In this document: piece by piece, positions 11,245 to 24,380 of the stretch
How positions within the stretch are numbered: position 1 is the stretch's first letter
Layout of the letters: every line of letters starts with the position of its first letter
From: Cryptomeria japonica
Taxonomy: Eukaryota; Streptophyta; Pinopsida; Cupressales; Cupressaceae
Length of the DNA stretch: 64,000 nt
Reading direction: 5' to 3'
NCBI RefSeq assembly: GCF_030272615.1
Contig: NC_081408.1
Span: forward strand, 341,519,793-341,583,792
Notes under the pieces: model-generated
Told to the model about the DNA's origin: nothing
Seen by the model: only the letters and a program-made list of their open reading frames with translations
Databases searched by the model: none
Program-made: the position numbers and the translations under genes

Positions 11245-12394
11245 TGTTGGTAAGAGACATTGTTCTGGTGAAGATTAGTGCATGATTAATGCTTAGGAAT
11301 TGTCATTGATGGCAACCTAGTTCAAATATCACATCTGATGTACATAGATTTGACTTACCGGAAGTCATTTTGTTCATAAGGCATAAGTCTAGAAGGTGGA
11401 TCATAGTAACTAGTAGAGAATGAGATCATGGTGCACATCTTGATATTGGTGAAGTAAATTTGGTTGCAGTGATTAAGAAAGATTATTCAAGGTTTGAGGA
11501 AGCTTATCTTGTGATCTTGATATCTTGTTTTGATTCATGAGCAAGTTTAGAGGTCTGGTATCTAGTAATTCAATTAAAGAAGAGCTATTTTTGTGTAACG
11601 TATGTTGCAGATTTGTTGGGTTCATTTTGGTGGTTGGTTTCATGTTTGAGGTGTTTTGGAAAACTTATGGGAAGCTTATTATCATCTTGTTTTTGTCTGC
11701 ATATGGATTTGTGGATGGATTGAGATGACTTGGTGATACACATTTCAAGTTGCATGTTATGTGGTTTTTGGAAGCCAACATGGTTAATGATTCTTTTTTT
11801 TGGTGTGGATATTAAGATCGATTCATTTATGCATATTCACATATAAGTAGAATGTGAGAAGTCAGTATGAGTGAATTTGTGAAGGTTGGTGAAGGTGATT
11901 GAAGATTTTGGTGCTCTGATGCATGACAATGTAGGAAAACATAGCAGAGAGACATAATAGTTGTAGAACTTGGCCAAAGCCTAACTGGAACTTCTTTTTG
12001 GCATATTTAGATGCTATACCTTAGTTCATTCATCATTTTAATAATTTGTAATAGCCTTTAAGGCAGTGAGCCTTCCTTTGGGTTCTAACCCTTTTGTAAT
12101 TGAGCAATGAGCTCTAGGCAGTGTGCTTGAATGCAAGTGCATTCCCCTTATGTAATATTATCATACTTATAGGAATAGTATAATAATATTGTGGGTTCAA
12201 ATCTCACCATGTTTTTTTCCCTTTTTGGGTCTCCACGTAAAAATATTGGTGTTATGGTTGTGTGGTTGTTTACTTTATGTTTCTGTATTTTTCTTTCATT
12301 CATATGCAACTGGTGGTTTAAGGATCAACTTAATAAGTTTGCAAATTGTAAAACACTGATTCACCCCCCCTCTCAGTGCTCATTGATTCTAGCA
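11245..12394 (+). repeat. 5' LTR of the plus-strand gag+ORF2 element (about 1.15 kb)
   Basis: It begins TGTTGGTAAG and ends TCTAGCA next to a PBS. It shares the late-LTR block with copia-2 and the minus-strand element: TTTTTCCCTTTTTGGGTCTC near 12212, AAATATTGGTGTTAT, then TTCACCCCCCC and TCTCAGTG at about 12360-12378. The left edge is set by the break in the copia-3 integrase frame. Confidence 0.75.
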
Positions 12395-12396
12395 AT

Positions 12397-12409
12397 TGGT
12401 ATCAAAGAC
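12397..12409 (+). other. Primer binding site (initiator tRNA-Met type, one mismatch)
   Basis: TGGTATCAAAGAC starts two bases after the LTR end. The common form is TGGTATCAGAGC; the G-to-A change may be decay. Confidence 0.8.
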
Positions 12410-12462
12410 TAGTTCCTCGAAAGAAGCCTAACAACTTGAGGAAGATCTAGTAGATTGAATCA

Positions 12463-13586
12463 ATGGACTCCGATTTGCAGAGACAACTTTGTGTGACACT
12501 TGAAGATATTGATGCAGCAATAAAAGAAGTTCCCTGAAAAGAAACCTGAATGCAGCTGAAGACTTCATTAAGACACTAAAAGATCAAGTGAGAACATTTA
12601 GAGAAAATAGAAAGGAGATGATGGACCAATTGAAGGAGAAAGAAGAGTAAAGCATTGATAATCAAGCCCTACAAGACAAGACAGATAAATGTGAGAAGCT
12701 AGATAGAGAGAATGCAGTCTTGAAGAATAACATGCAATCCATTGTAATGAAGCTGACAAAGGAGATTGAAGAATGGAAGAAGAATGAAGAAACCCTAACT
12801 CACTCACTAAAGGACAACTCTGATGAATGCTACAAATTGCCATATGAGAATGATTAGTTCAAGCTTGAATTAGTGCAATGCAAGAATAATGGACAAGAAC
12901 TTGAAAGGGAGTTCATAATTTTGACAGATGAACTTTCTAGTGCAAATGAGTACAAAGAAAAATTCAAAGCTAGTTCAACCTAGTTAGATGAGATGCTGGA
13001 AAGTCAGAGACATGGGAAGGATATGTGAGGACTTGGATTTGAGAAAGAAGAATCCTCTAGTTATGGACAAAGCAATCATCGAAAGAATAGGAAACCTCTG
13101 GTAAGACAACGTAATGCATATACATTCAATGGCAAATGTTTTGTTTGTGGTAAATTTGGTCATATGGCAAGTCAATGTAGAAATAAGATGAATAATGGTC
13201 CTACCTTTACCGGTCAATGTTTCATATGTAACAACTTTGGTCATAAATTAAATATGTACAAAATGGTGAACAATTTTCAGAATAAGAGACGTTATACCTA
13301 TGGAATGTTTGGACACATTTCTAACCGATGCAGGATGAGATCAAATCAGATGAATCTCGGGCCTATGCAGAGAAATCTTGTTTTCTATGCATGCAACAAA
13401 TCCACTCATATTGCAAAATATTGGAGAAGCAAGAACATGAACAACAATGGTCTGGTAAACAAGAACTGATCAAATGAAAAGGGCAAACCTAAAGTGGAAG
13501 AGATCAAAGATCAATATAAAAAGATGTGGGTTAAGAAGGAAGATTCAAATATGCAGAATGGTTCCACACCTGATTCTGATGTTTGA
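12463..13586 (+). pseudogene. Degenerate gag with coiled coil and four zinc-knuckle positions
   Basis: The first ATG after the PBS region is at 12463 (MDSDLQRQLC...). Several stops follow, but the middle (12600-13000) reads as Glu/Lys/Asn-rich coiled coil. Four CCHC positions then appear: CFVCGKFGHMASQC (about 13139) is intact, CFICNNFGHKLNMY lacks the last Cys, a third (YTYGMFGHISNRC) lacks both leading Cys, and a fourth (FYACNKSTHIAKYW) is badly damaged. The frame ends in a TGA at 13584-13586. The minus-strand homologue at 36247-37539 has the same coiled coil plus four-knuckle plan, which supports the reading. No N-terminal copia gag core is recognisable in either. Confidence 0.75.
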
Positions 13587-14033
13587 ACATCATCCGATAA
13601 CTAAGGCCTAATTCCTTAGGTGGAAGTTTTTCATGCAAATCTTTAGAACCCCCTTTCAGAGATCTATAGTCAGTCGAGGATGGTTGCAGATGATGGAGAT
13701 TAGTTGTGCAATTATTATCTGGTAGAATTCATGTCGATTTGAGATTCTAGTCAGTGAATTCATAAAAAATAGAGTATCCAAAAGCTTTTAGGGTTGTGCA
13801 TTTATTATAACTTAAAATTAGGTTTTTGATGAATAAAAAGGCATTTCAATTACTCATTCCTCACATTGCGAATGAAGAGTAAGTGCAGAAGAGAAAGGCA
13901 AACAAGATTGAGAAATGAAAATTGAGCTAGAAGCAATCAGGCGGTGATTCCTAACATCCAATTGAGATTGAAAAGGTATTTAACTATTTACGAGCTATTT
14001 GTTCATACCCTAATTTTGAAATGACATATGCAT
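13587..14033 (+). other. Spacer between gag and ORF2 (about 450 bp)
   Basis: It is non-coding in all frames. The matching spacer in the minus-strand element is about 440 bp. It contains a short A/T-rich promoter-like stretch (TTTATTATAA near 13800), which proves nothing alone. Confidence 0.5.
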
Positions 14034-16113
14034 CTAGTGTTGTGAATCCCTTGGTAGTTGAGATTATTGAAAGAGCGAGGCCCATATTCAAAACATCCAT
14101 TTAAATATGTCGAAGATGATCTAGAAGGTTCTTTTTCCTCTGTTTTCTATGGCATGCTACATAAAAAATACATTAGGGCATATATCCCTTGTAACATCAA
14201 AGAGTTTGGAAATGTGGACATTCTCTCATTGTATACCAAGCATATGATGGATGGGATGGGAAATCTGAAGCCAGAATTCAAGTCATTACAGGATAAGGGT
14301 TTCATCTAGTTTGTACATTTCCTGGTGTTTGATGAACACGAATGGGTGACATATATCTTTAGTCAAATCCATGATGATTTCATATGGTTGGACCGACCTC
14401 ACAAGATTACCAAGAAAGCCATTCAAGTGGTTACTTGTTTGAATGCAATCAGTGAGATCCTCAGTCTTACGAAAGTTCAGAACACAATGGTAAAAAAGGT
14501 TACTGGATCCCGACATGATAGCTGGTCAATGACAATCAGTGATATCATAGATCATGGTGTAATATTTTCTTAAATGGTAATTGGATATAAGGTATATCAA
14601 TCTAGTAGGCAGAACTCAGTATCTAGTACAGTTATATTTGTAGCCTATGAGATGGTCAAGGAAGACAAGCGGTATAATCTATGTGTAGTACTTATCAGTG
14701 AGCTATTGAGTAATCTGAAGAAGATAAAACAAGACAAGAAACATGTTTTCAAATTTGGTTCCTTGATTGTCCATATAGCACTATATTTCTTGAATGAGAT
14801 CCCCAAAATTGGAAAAGTTCAATGGGCGTATGATAAACTGATGACAATTCAAATAAAGGAAGGTTTGGCAGGTTTGGGTGACACTATTGCACATAAATAT
14901 GCTTTATGGGGATATTTTAAATCATTTCAATAAATGATGCAAAGTAGAGAAAGGATCCCTAAGGATATTATTGAGAAATATGAGAAAACAATTTGCTTCA
15001 TGATGGACAAAAACCAATGTCATATGGAGGTGTTTGAGCCAAGAACTATTTGGATCATGCCCATGGGGTATGAAGTGGATGCAAATACTCTTGATGCATA
15101 TGCTCAACACCTGTTGAGTCATCCGGTAGAAGATAAGGAAGAAAGTTTCGGTACATACAAGGAAAAAGACTTAGACTTAAAACTTTAGGTACATACAAGG
15201 AAAAAGACTTAGACTTGCATAAGAAATTCATCGAGCTGAAAAGGAAGAGGAAGTAAGAAAGGAGGTTGAGGAGATAGCAAAGCAAATGGCCATATCTAAG
15301 GAGGTTGTGCAAAGGGAAAGAGAAAAAAATACTAAAGGAGGAGGACATGGAAAATCCCAAGAAGTCAAAAACTATTTCCACTCCTTCAAAGCAACCAAAG
15401 CCTAAATAGTCTTAGTCTGCAACTACCTCTAGTGTGCAGAAGTTCATTCCTCCACCCAAGCCTCAAACAAAATCTAGTCGATGGAGTAGAAAAGAGAAAG
15501 AAAGAGAAACCAACAAGAAAATATGTAGCTATAGAGTAAGAAACTAAATACGATGTGGAGGTCAAAGAGGTAAAGAAGACAACCACTTATGCTAGAGTGG
15601 TGAAGAAGCCACAATCTAGTGGAGCCCAAAAATCAAAGAAGCCAAGAGCAGAAGTTCAGTCATCTGAAAAAGCCAGAGAAAGTAAGCATAAGTCAACATT
15701 GGATGCATCTCTCAAATCTAGCAAGGTGCACGGTACATATGAAGTTGTGCCTCTAATGACCCTGAAACAAGTAATTGATGAGGTACTTAAGGATGGAAAT
15801 TTTAAAAATGTGCCTATATATTATAAAAATTTTGATGATAAAGATCAGAGGGCTATAGAAGAAGTAGCAGTTCAATACATGGATGTCTATAGAAAGGCAT
15901 TAATAGAACTATAATCCATGATTCCTAAAATCATGCATGACATTTGGGATGTGAGGAGACATACAACAAGTCTAGAGGATGAAAGGATAAAAGAGTATGT
16001 ATTAGTAAATCTATCCTCTGTCATTTATTAAAGCTTGCAAAAGAAATATTATGAAGTAAGAAGAGAGTTAATAAGCTTATGCTCGACAAAATAGATGAGG
16101 TGACCAAGGAAAG
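14034..16113 (+). pseudogene. ORF2 (unknown retroelement protein), plus-strand copy, decayed and truncated
   Basis: Function unrecognised. One frame carries 14058-15187 through stops at 14307, 14571 and 14931. It aligns by eye with 35629-34749 on the minus strand: HKITKKAIQVVTCLN against HDITPEAIHAVTGFC, SMTISDIIDHGV against GMTINPIKDDLV, MVIGYKVYQSSRQNSV against MVIGYRTFYASRINSV, and PMGYEVDANTLDAYAQHLL against PMGYEVMYDMLDGYASTLL. A 38-bp tandem duplication (15150-15225) breaks the frame. A Lys/Ser/Pro-rich basic stretch (15300-15720) follows. A second domain, 15740-16110 (FDDKDQRAIEEVAVQYM), matches FNDNEKEEVEQEVIKYL of the other copy. No membrane segment, signal peptide or known catalytic motif is visible. 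Confidence 0.75.
15150..15225 (+). repeat. 38-bp tandem duplication inside ORF2
   Basis: GGTACATACAAGGAAAAAGA occurs at 15150 and 15188. The 38-bp offset is not a multiple of three, so it shifts the frame and produces the TAG at 15186-15188. Confidence 0.9.
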
Positions 16114-16690
16114 CTAATGAGTTCATCATTTTCCATGGGGCGACAAATCATGTTAAAGATTGCATGGGCGTATTGATGGTCGCCACTTCCCATCTCAAGA
16201 GGTAATTTGAATATTTTATGCAGATTGGTCTCCCATCCTCGTTTCTTGCAAACGGTTTGACGACAACAAGGAGAAAATGATGCAGCTCCTAGAGCAACGT
16301 CAACAAGATCAACTATACCTACAAGCACTAGGAGAAGTACCTAATGATGTCGACATTGAAAACGTTATGCATCCTTTGGCACAATACATTTTTTCTCTCG
16401 AGCAATCATTCAGGCTATTGGGTAATTTTCCCTTCAGAGAAATGTTTTAGTTGGATCAAGCTTATGTATTTCTGCATGCTCAGGCACACCCTTCATCCGA
16501 GGAGTGGGCTCCTCTGCAAAATGAACTCTCTTAGTTTTGAATTTATTTGCGAGTTTGGGAGCCGGTCTATGGAACAAAGTTCAAGGGTTCTTTATTTGCA
16601 GGCAAATCAGCCTAATGAGTCACCAAAAACTGTGATTAAATCTCTAGTTCCCTACGGGTCTCTTTATTATTTTATCTAACCTCTTATTTT
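16114..16690 (+). pseudogene. Unrecognised degenerate coding-like stretch
   Basis: Between about 16260 and 16560 one frame reads protein-like with few stops (KEKMMQLLEQRQQDQLYLQ, then PLAQYIFSLEQSFRLLGNFP and HPSSEEWAPLQNEL). Base composition is richer in G and C than the DNA to the right. It does not match the C-terminal part of the minus-strand ORF2. It may be a fragment of another element or a captured host segment; I cannot tell. Confidence 0.35.
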
Positions 16691-17420
16691 TGTTTGTTTG
16701 TCATCCTTCTCTCATACCGCCACGCGTCAAGTGGGAAAAATTTTGGGGAAGCATCCTCTTCTTACTCGTGTTGGGCTTCGTTATGCTGCCACATACATCT
16801 TGTCAACATTTTTGGTTTTGACCTTGGAGGGGCCCACTTATCCCAAGTTAGAACTGCCATGCGTCGAGCGGGTGGGATTTTCTTAAGGGAGGAAGAAGGT
16901 AGGACCTAGAGTCGTCGCCAGAGCGACACGTGGCTCATTTGTGGGCCTTTTGAAGAAGGAAAGGAGCTGTAGGGCAAGAAGCCTTGTTTTGTTGCCATCC
17001 ATCCATCAATCTAAGCAAGGTCACGCATCAACAAAATGCATTCTTGAAAAAGGGCACCAAAGGATAAAGAAAGGTGAAAAGGTCAACCGATGACAACGAT
17101 TAACTCCTAAAGATGAAGTTCATTTGCGAGGTTGTTCTGTTGTTGAGACAGTTAGATAGTAATCATGACATGTCACAAGAGAAGGAAGCCAAGGTAGAAG
17201 ATGGAACCAGTCACAGGATCCGAGGAGGAGGGCTATTACCTGGAGATTTGTGCTCGTGTCTGGAGGCTATAAAATAAGAATTTTGTTGTCTTTTTAGGGG
17301 ATTCACACTTGGGACAGATTTTAGCTCCGTAATGTAGACTTCAATATTTCTATTTTGCATTTGACATTCGGATTGTGCCAACTCTCGGCCTTTCCATATA
17401 ACTCTTTATGCTTTATGTCA
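16691..17420 (+). promoter_or_regulatory. Possible LTR or promoter fragment with TATA box
   Basis: A moderately GC-rich stretch (CGTCGCCAGAGCGACACGTG near 16911, holding a short GTCGC/GCGAC inverted pair) leads to TATAAAATA at 17268-17276 in a CTATAAAATAAG context. This layout is common in plant LTRs, but no second LTR, PBS or target duplication was found. Confidence 0.35.
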
Positions 17421-17974
17421 TTTGAAGGAAGGCTAGTATTCTATATTCATTTAAGCTTTTATAATACTTAGCATAGCTTATGTTGGTTGAATCATGTCTC
17501 CGACTCTAATGATTCAGTTTTAGTTGTGTTTGGAATATATTATAAAATTTATTTCAAATTTGAAAATAAATATATCCATGTTAGTTTAATATTCATTTGT
17601 TTAATGTGTTTTTATATTTCAACATTAAGAAATATTTTTTCCATCAAATTTATTTAACTTATACTAAATTTTATACATTAAATTATATTTTTTAATTTTT
17701 TAAAAAATTAGACATATCTTTAGTCCATTTATTAAGTAGAAGAAAGTATATTATATTAGAGAGTTTAGTTTTATATTACATTATAATGAAAAAGTTTATA
17801 TGAATGTAGAAATTAAGTGGAAGACACAAATATTAATAGTTTAGTTAAGGATTAGTTCACACCATTTTAGAAGTGGTGAATTTTTAAAAAGTGAGAAATG
17901 AGAACATATATATTTTGTGAGAAAGTGGTTGTGTAGATGAATGGTGCAATTTATATTGAAATCGGTATTAAGAA
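17421..17974 (+). other. AT-rich spacer, nothing recognised
   Basis: Very AT-rich, with no frame of note and no matching repeat found. Confidence 0.4.
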
Positions 17975-19022
17975 TAGAGAACGCTAAAAACGACAACCTC
18001 TTTGATCAAAATTTATAATTTTTAATCAAAATATATATTAAAAAATTCATCAAAAATATATATTTAAATCTTTTATAAAACTATATTTAATTAAAAAATC
18101 AATATAATACAGACAATACAGATCCTTAAGAATATGTAACTCATGTTGTGGGTTGTTCAACAATTATTGGTTATGCTAGACTTGTTTTTCTTTGTTCTAT
18201 GTTTTGTAAAGGTAGATAGTTGTAGATGGTAATCTGTATTTTGATTGGACTTTGATTATTCTTTTTTTGTTGCAACAAAATTTTAAAATTTCTTCAATAC
18301 AACATAATACATTTTTATTATGACTTTGATTTCATACTTTAGTCTTATATAAACATATTAAAATATTTTATTTCATTTCAATCATTTAAAATAAAAGCAA
18401 AGAGCATCATACTCTTGAGATAAGAATCAACATTATTAATCATTTTATTTGACTATGCAACACTAAAAATGACAAACTTTTTTATAAACAAATATATTAT
18501 TACTTTTTATCAAAATATATATTAAAAAATTCATCAAAACATATATTTCAATCATTTATAAAACTATCTTTAATAAAAGTATTAACTTAATAATAGTAAA
18601 AATCCTTAAGAACATGCAATTGATGGTTGGACTTAGTGTTACCTTTATAAATGTCGATAGTTATGATGACAATCTACATTTTGATTGGACTACATTTTGA
18701 TTGGACTTTGACGATTCCTTTATTCATTACAATAAAATTTTAAAATTTCTTCAATCCACTTTTTAATTTTTATATAAAAAAATATAATAATTTTTTATTA
18801 CGACTTTTGATAATCTACAATTTGATTGAACTTTGACTATTTTTATTCGTCACAACAAAAATTTTAAATTCCTTCAATACCCTTTTTTATTTTTATAATA
18901 AAAATACAATAAATTTTTATTACGACTTTTAATTTCACAAACTCTTTAATCTTATAAAAAAGATAATTAAAAAAATATTTCATTTCATACTCCCAAGATA
19001 AGAATCAACATTATTAACCTTT
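17975..19022 (+). repeat. Diverged tandem repeat, about two and a half units
   Basis: Unit 1 (about 17975-18450) and unit 2 (about 18451-18800) share TCAAAATATATATTAAAAAA, ATCCTTAAGAA and GATTGGACTTTGA. A partial third unit (about 18800-19022) repeats GATTGAACTTTGACTATTTT and the C/T-poor block CAACAAAAATTTTAAA. AAGAATCAACATTATTAA closes the first unit (about 18422) and the last (about 19002). Confidence 0.75.
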
Positions 19023-22000
19023 TTTTCAAAGTATGAGTTAGAGCACATACATTTGGAAAGAGTCCCATACATGGAGGCATAACATAATGTGTGCATCTTA
19101 TTATTCATTCAATATTCATTCATAGCCGGCCAAAGAAAAAGAAGTATTGAAGTTTCTAAGAAATTAATGTCGGTCAATCTGACACTACGAAAAATGAAAT
19201 TGTGGGACCCATTGTTAGCATTATTAATATTGTAAAGGGTAAGGAAAATGACACGTGAAGAAAAAGAGTGAAGAAAGATGAATACATACGCTCCCCACCT
19301 TCTAGATGTTTTCACTTCAATGACGTATACATACATTTGAATTTAGTTTAACTTTTATATATATAGTTTTTAAGTTATATATATATAACTAAATTTAGTT
19401 TTAACTTATATTAACATTACTCTAGTCAAAGGAACCCCCTGGAGGACTATTACATAGTCCAATGTTGAAGAGGAGAAATGGGAAATCTCTTCTAAAATAT
19501 CTAGTTTAACAAATGTCATGTAATGATTAGTTTAGGTTATTATAATATCTTAAAAAATTAACGATTTTAAAATAATTTTTTAACTATTAAGATCATGCTT
19601 ATACTATTTCCAAATTTCATTGTCATACTATAAATGTGGTAAGACCACATGACTTATAATATGTTTAATTGTAAATGATTCTTTAAGGAGATATATCAAC
19701 GTCAAAGTTATAGATTTGATATGGGAAGGGATTAAAGCATGTTTACATTGATAATTTTACTAAAAGTTTGTAGTTGATATAGTCACTATTTTAAATTTGG
19801 ATTATGAGCATAATTTCAATAGAGGGAAATTTATTGTATATTAGTAATAAGATGTTTATTCAAACCTTGTGCTTTGAAAAAAAACATAATAGACAAATGA
19901 AGACTTTGACTTTGGGAGTAAAGATATTTTATTTGTGAGAAATGAGAGAAGTGGTCTTTGCACATTAATGTAGGGAGTTACATTTTTTCTTCTTTTTGTA
20001 CATACTAGAATAATTAGAGATTTATTAAAACTAGTCTTCTTTGAAAAGTAACAAAATCCAAAAATATAGAGTTTGATTTATCGTGATAAGGTTAATTTGT
20101 TTGTAAAAATTCAAGAAATGTGTGTAAAAATGAGTTACATTTTTTTCTATTTGTGAATTATTTTAGAAATGTGTGGAAAAAATATAGAAAGGGTCCGAGA
20201 TGTTTAGAAGATTAAGTTTACACATACACAAAAAAATCAAATAATTTTAACTTATTCTTTTGAAGAAAATGATTTATCAACCTTAAATAGTCTGACAAAG
20301 ATGTTGGATAGTTATTTATTTATATGAAAAAAGACAAACACAATATACTACATTTGACACCATTCAAAAGACAACATGTTTATCATAATTTATAATAATT
20401 TACACTTACAAATTTTACATATATTTTTAAATAAAAATCTTATATTTCAAATATAATTTATAATAATTTACCCTTACAAATTTTATATATATTTTTAAAT
20501 ATATTTTTTATAAAAACAAAGAATTTATTTTGACAAATAAAAATAAAGGGTAGTCATCTACAAGCTAAGATTTGTGTAAAAATGTTGAACCAAGTATTGC
20601 ATCTTCTTTACATTAACACACATGTATTTATGCAAGTGTACCCCTCTCTTACTATAATTAAATCAAATGTTATATTTGGCACATAAAGGTTAAGAAGGGG
20701 TGATATAATCTTTAATATTGATGTTGATAGGATGGGACAAAAATCATAGAGCAACCAAGGTCACTCCAACTCTTAAGCATTTTTCCACATTCTTCTATTA
20801 GGTAGGATAACTCATGTTCAACTATTGATTGAATTCTTATTTACATACAATATTCATTAGATATTTCTATTTTGAAGATATGTTAATAATAATTTTATAT
20901 TTTAAAATATTATTTAATTGATATTTGGTCATAAAGTATATTTTAAATGGGCATCTCAAAAAATAAGCTAGACATTTATATATTTGGAGTGTTTGTTCTT
21001 GAAATTGTTAATGACAAACATCAATTTGGAAGACGAGAGAGATTATTTTATTAAATGGGTTTCATTGTGTATATAAATTAAAATTGTATATAGTAGTAAA
21101 CAAATATTATGATAGATAAATGAAGGTCATATATGTAGAAATAAATTTAGTCAAAGGGAAAGAATATAAATATGAGTGTCGGGATATTGTACAAGCAATG
21201 ATTAATACAATTCATGATAGGAAAATATTTTTTATTAAAAAATGAAACTAGAAAAGGCATATTTTGTGAATTGGATGAAGCTTACAAAACAATAGAAAGA
21301 ACATCCTTGCTTAACAAACATGTCAATTCTTTGCTACGAATGTAATAGATCTATACATATTAACATGTAATACATATATCAAAAACATGTAATACATATA
21401 TAATTTTTATCACCACCTTTGGATTGTGCCTACCAATATATCATATTTTAATATTAATTTTAGATGTTGCATATGTATAGAAAAAATCTAAACAAAATTG
21501 TGTAAAGCGGATTAGATTTCTTATTAGATCCTCTATATAAGACAATGTACATGCAATCCATATGTGTAAGTTGTAGATTAATTTGATGGATATATTTGAA
21601 TGCATTCCATAGAGTATGGACTACCTATATACTGCCCAATATAATATTCTTAATAGAAAATTAATCACTTCATGCAATTCCAAAATACATTCTTTTGAAG
21701 GTTGATGGGCTTAGACCTCTAAATGTTAATAATTGCTTCCATCGACAAGAATACGAACTTTAGGGTAACAACAAATAGTGAATAGTTTAATTTTTCAAAG
21801 AGTTTAAATTAATTAAGAAATGAGACATGAGACAAATATTTTTTATCGATTGAAAATGACTTTTTCATTTAAAATACTTTTGTAACTTTACGAATTAAGA
21901 TCTTTTAAAGTAATAGTTATAAAATGCGGATCATAAAGTGATAACTTATGTCTAAGAAAAATAAAGTGGTCTTAAGTCTCAAAATCTACAATATGAATGA

Positions 22001-22349
22001 TTTAAAATATCACTTTTACAACTTAGATCACAAATCAAATTAATGATTCATGAAAATATAAAATAGTCAAATGAGTATTCATTTTTTTTCATGAGTGATG
22101 GTCCACAATTATTTGATACCTTTTTTTTCATATATTGAACAAAATAATTAATTAAATAATACAATAGAGAAAGCTACTATGGTAGCTAAAAATAGTTGTC
22201 TAAACATCAGGCACAAGGCTGAAGAATATAACTGAAAGATACATAAGTTGAAGCTCTTAAAATGACTAGAACAGTCTGACCAAACAAAATTCAGCCATAA
22301 AACTGCAAGATAAAACCAGAAATTAGATAGGTTGATAAAACTCTTGCCA
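19023..22349 (+). other. AT-rich spacer with small local repeats
   Basis: No coding feature was found. ATTTATAATAATTTACACTT near 20392 is repeated with small changes near 20457. AACATGTAATACATATAT is doubled near 21363-21402. These are local duplications. Confidence 0.45.
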
Positions 22350-24380
22350 TGACTTCATTTATTATCATGACAATCCACCACTACAAATGAATTCCAAGCC
22401 ACTCTAAGATCTAAAAAGTATCAAACCAAACAATAAATTTGAGCACAAAGCCATTTGATCATGATTAGATTTAGTGCCATTTATTGACATCCTACCAATA
22501 AGACCCAAAAAAATTCATGTTTCGAAATTGTATTCCAAGTGCAAAATTGGACTTACCTTGTTAAAAAACTATGAAAAGTGATTAAGGTACTTAGTCTATA
22601 TTTTCATCTCTATTACATTGCACTTTTGTTACTATGTTTTATTAACTTCATACTCCCTACCACCATTGTTCAAATCAAATTCCTTATTTTCATTCCTTCT
22701 CTACATAGTTTTCCCTTCACTCACTGAAGTATTAATTCTTGTTAATCCTCTCTTGAGTTTTCTTACTTAAACTCTTCACAAATACCATTATCTCAGTGTC
22801 TTTAGCAGTGATAAAACTATCCATCACAAAGTGGGTTCTCTTGGTAATAGCCCCACTTGATGCTATGTTTCTACATCAAAATAAGTGCAAACTCCATATT
22901 CTTTTGAGTTATTCCCCAAAATGTTTATCCACTGAAACCAAAAACCACATGGCATGATTTAAAGCTATTTCATTGTCTTTATGGACCCACAATATATCCA
23001 ATGAATTTTAGGCTATGGTAGCTTTCAATTAGCAAATGATATTTTACATTATCAATAAATGTTGGCCAAATGTCATAGTCTAAAATGTTTTTAAGTGGCC
23101 CCTTCACATACAATCAAATAAAATGTTTTGGTTTTTTTTTCTTGATTGCAGAGCAAACTAGGTGGTGAGGCCCAATTACAAGGCTATCTCTCAACTTTAC
23201 AATCAATGTGATGTGATCTTTTTTGTAAGTGGCACTCAAGGACTACGTTTTATCCAACCTTCAAATTGTTTATTTGCAATGGCTCACTTTGCTCATTTGA
23301 CTCTTTACATGAGTGACTAAATTAATGATCGGTATCTATGTTTCAGACTTCATTCATCACAAAATGACATTGCAAGCTATAAGGAATATGGGTCAATGTT
23401 TTCAACATACCCAAGCCTACAATTTTTTTTTTCTAAAGCTAGATAGTTCATAAGAGAGTCATTGTTGTATATTTGTGCAAAGAGATAGAAGCTATTGCAA
23501 AATTAAGCTTGTCACATTGCTTTCAGAAGTTAATAAATTTGAGGAAATTTTTGGAACATCTATTTCTAAGGTATGTATATTTTATATGTTCTTACAACTT
23601 ACTTATTTGTATGTCTATTTATGTTTTTGTTTTTATTTATTAAATTGTTTCAATTTTAAATTATAAAGTTCTAAAAGAGCATATTATTCTCAAAGAATTC
23701 TTATGTTCACATTTTGAAGTCCATTGTTTAAAAATTTGTTATATCAACACTTTGTACTTCATAAAACAGTAACATTTTTCAATAATTCTTATGTCCACAT
23801 TTTGAAGCCTTGTGTTCAGAAATTTGTTGTATCAATACTTTGTACTTCTTGAAACTCTAGTATTTCCCAAGAATTACCTACCTATCATTCAATGTCTTCC
23901 AAACATAGCTCTATCTAAGACCTAACTAAATTACTTCCATGGACAACCAAGAGATTAATAAAAACCATTCAATAAGGAATTTTAAGTGACTAACTTAAGG
24001 ATTCAAAGACACGCGTATACTGTAGAAATGTATAGAATCTATTTTGGGTTTTCTTCAAGATTTATTTTGAAGGTATCCTCTTTGTAATGCATGAAAGTTT
24101 CATTTAGGGAAGATAAATGTGGACTAGATTGATTTAAAATTCTTGAGGTAATGGAGTGGGTATAAAATATGTATTGACCCTATATCTACAAGTGTTATAG
24201 ATCTGTTGAGATAAATACATTGTTTACTATGAGTAGGGATTTGATACCAATTATTTTTATATGAACCCTAACACATGAGAAAAGATAAGTCTACAAACCC
24301 TAGCCATATAATATAGTAAAGATAGACAATGTCATGGGATCAAGTGATTTCTCCACAATAAGATTAAAAAGGACAAATAT

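Larger units (their letters stand above)
11245..16113 (+). mobile_element. Gag+ORF2 non-autonomous element, plus-strand copy, truncated (no 3' LTR)
   Basis: A 5' LTR (11245-12394), PBS, gag with knuckles (12463-13586), a roughly 450-bp spacer and a large unknown ORF (14034-16113) follow the same order as the complete element at 29837-38760 on the other strand. No protease, integrase, RT or RNase H is seen. The similarity to the minus-strand copy ends near 16113, before the acidic and coiled-coil C-terminal part, and no 3' LTR follows, so the 3' end is lost or replaced. It is inserted in the copia-3 integrase. Confidence 0.78.
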
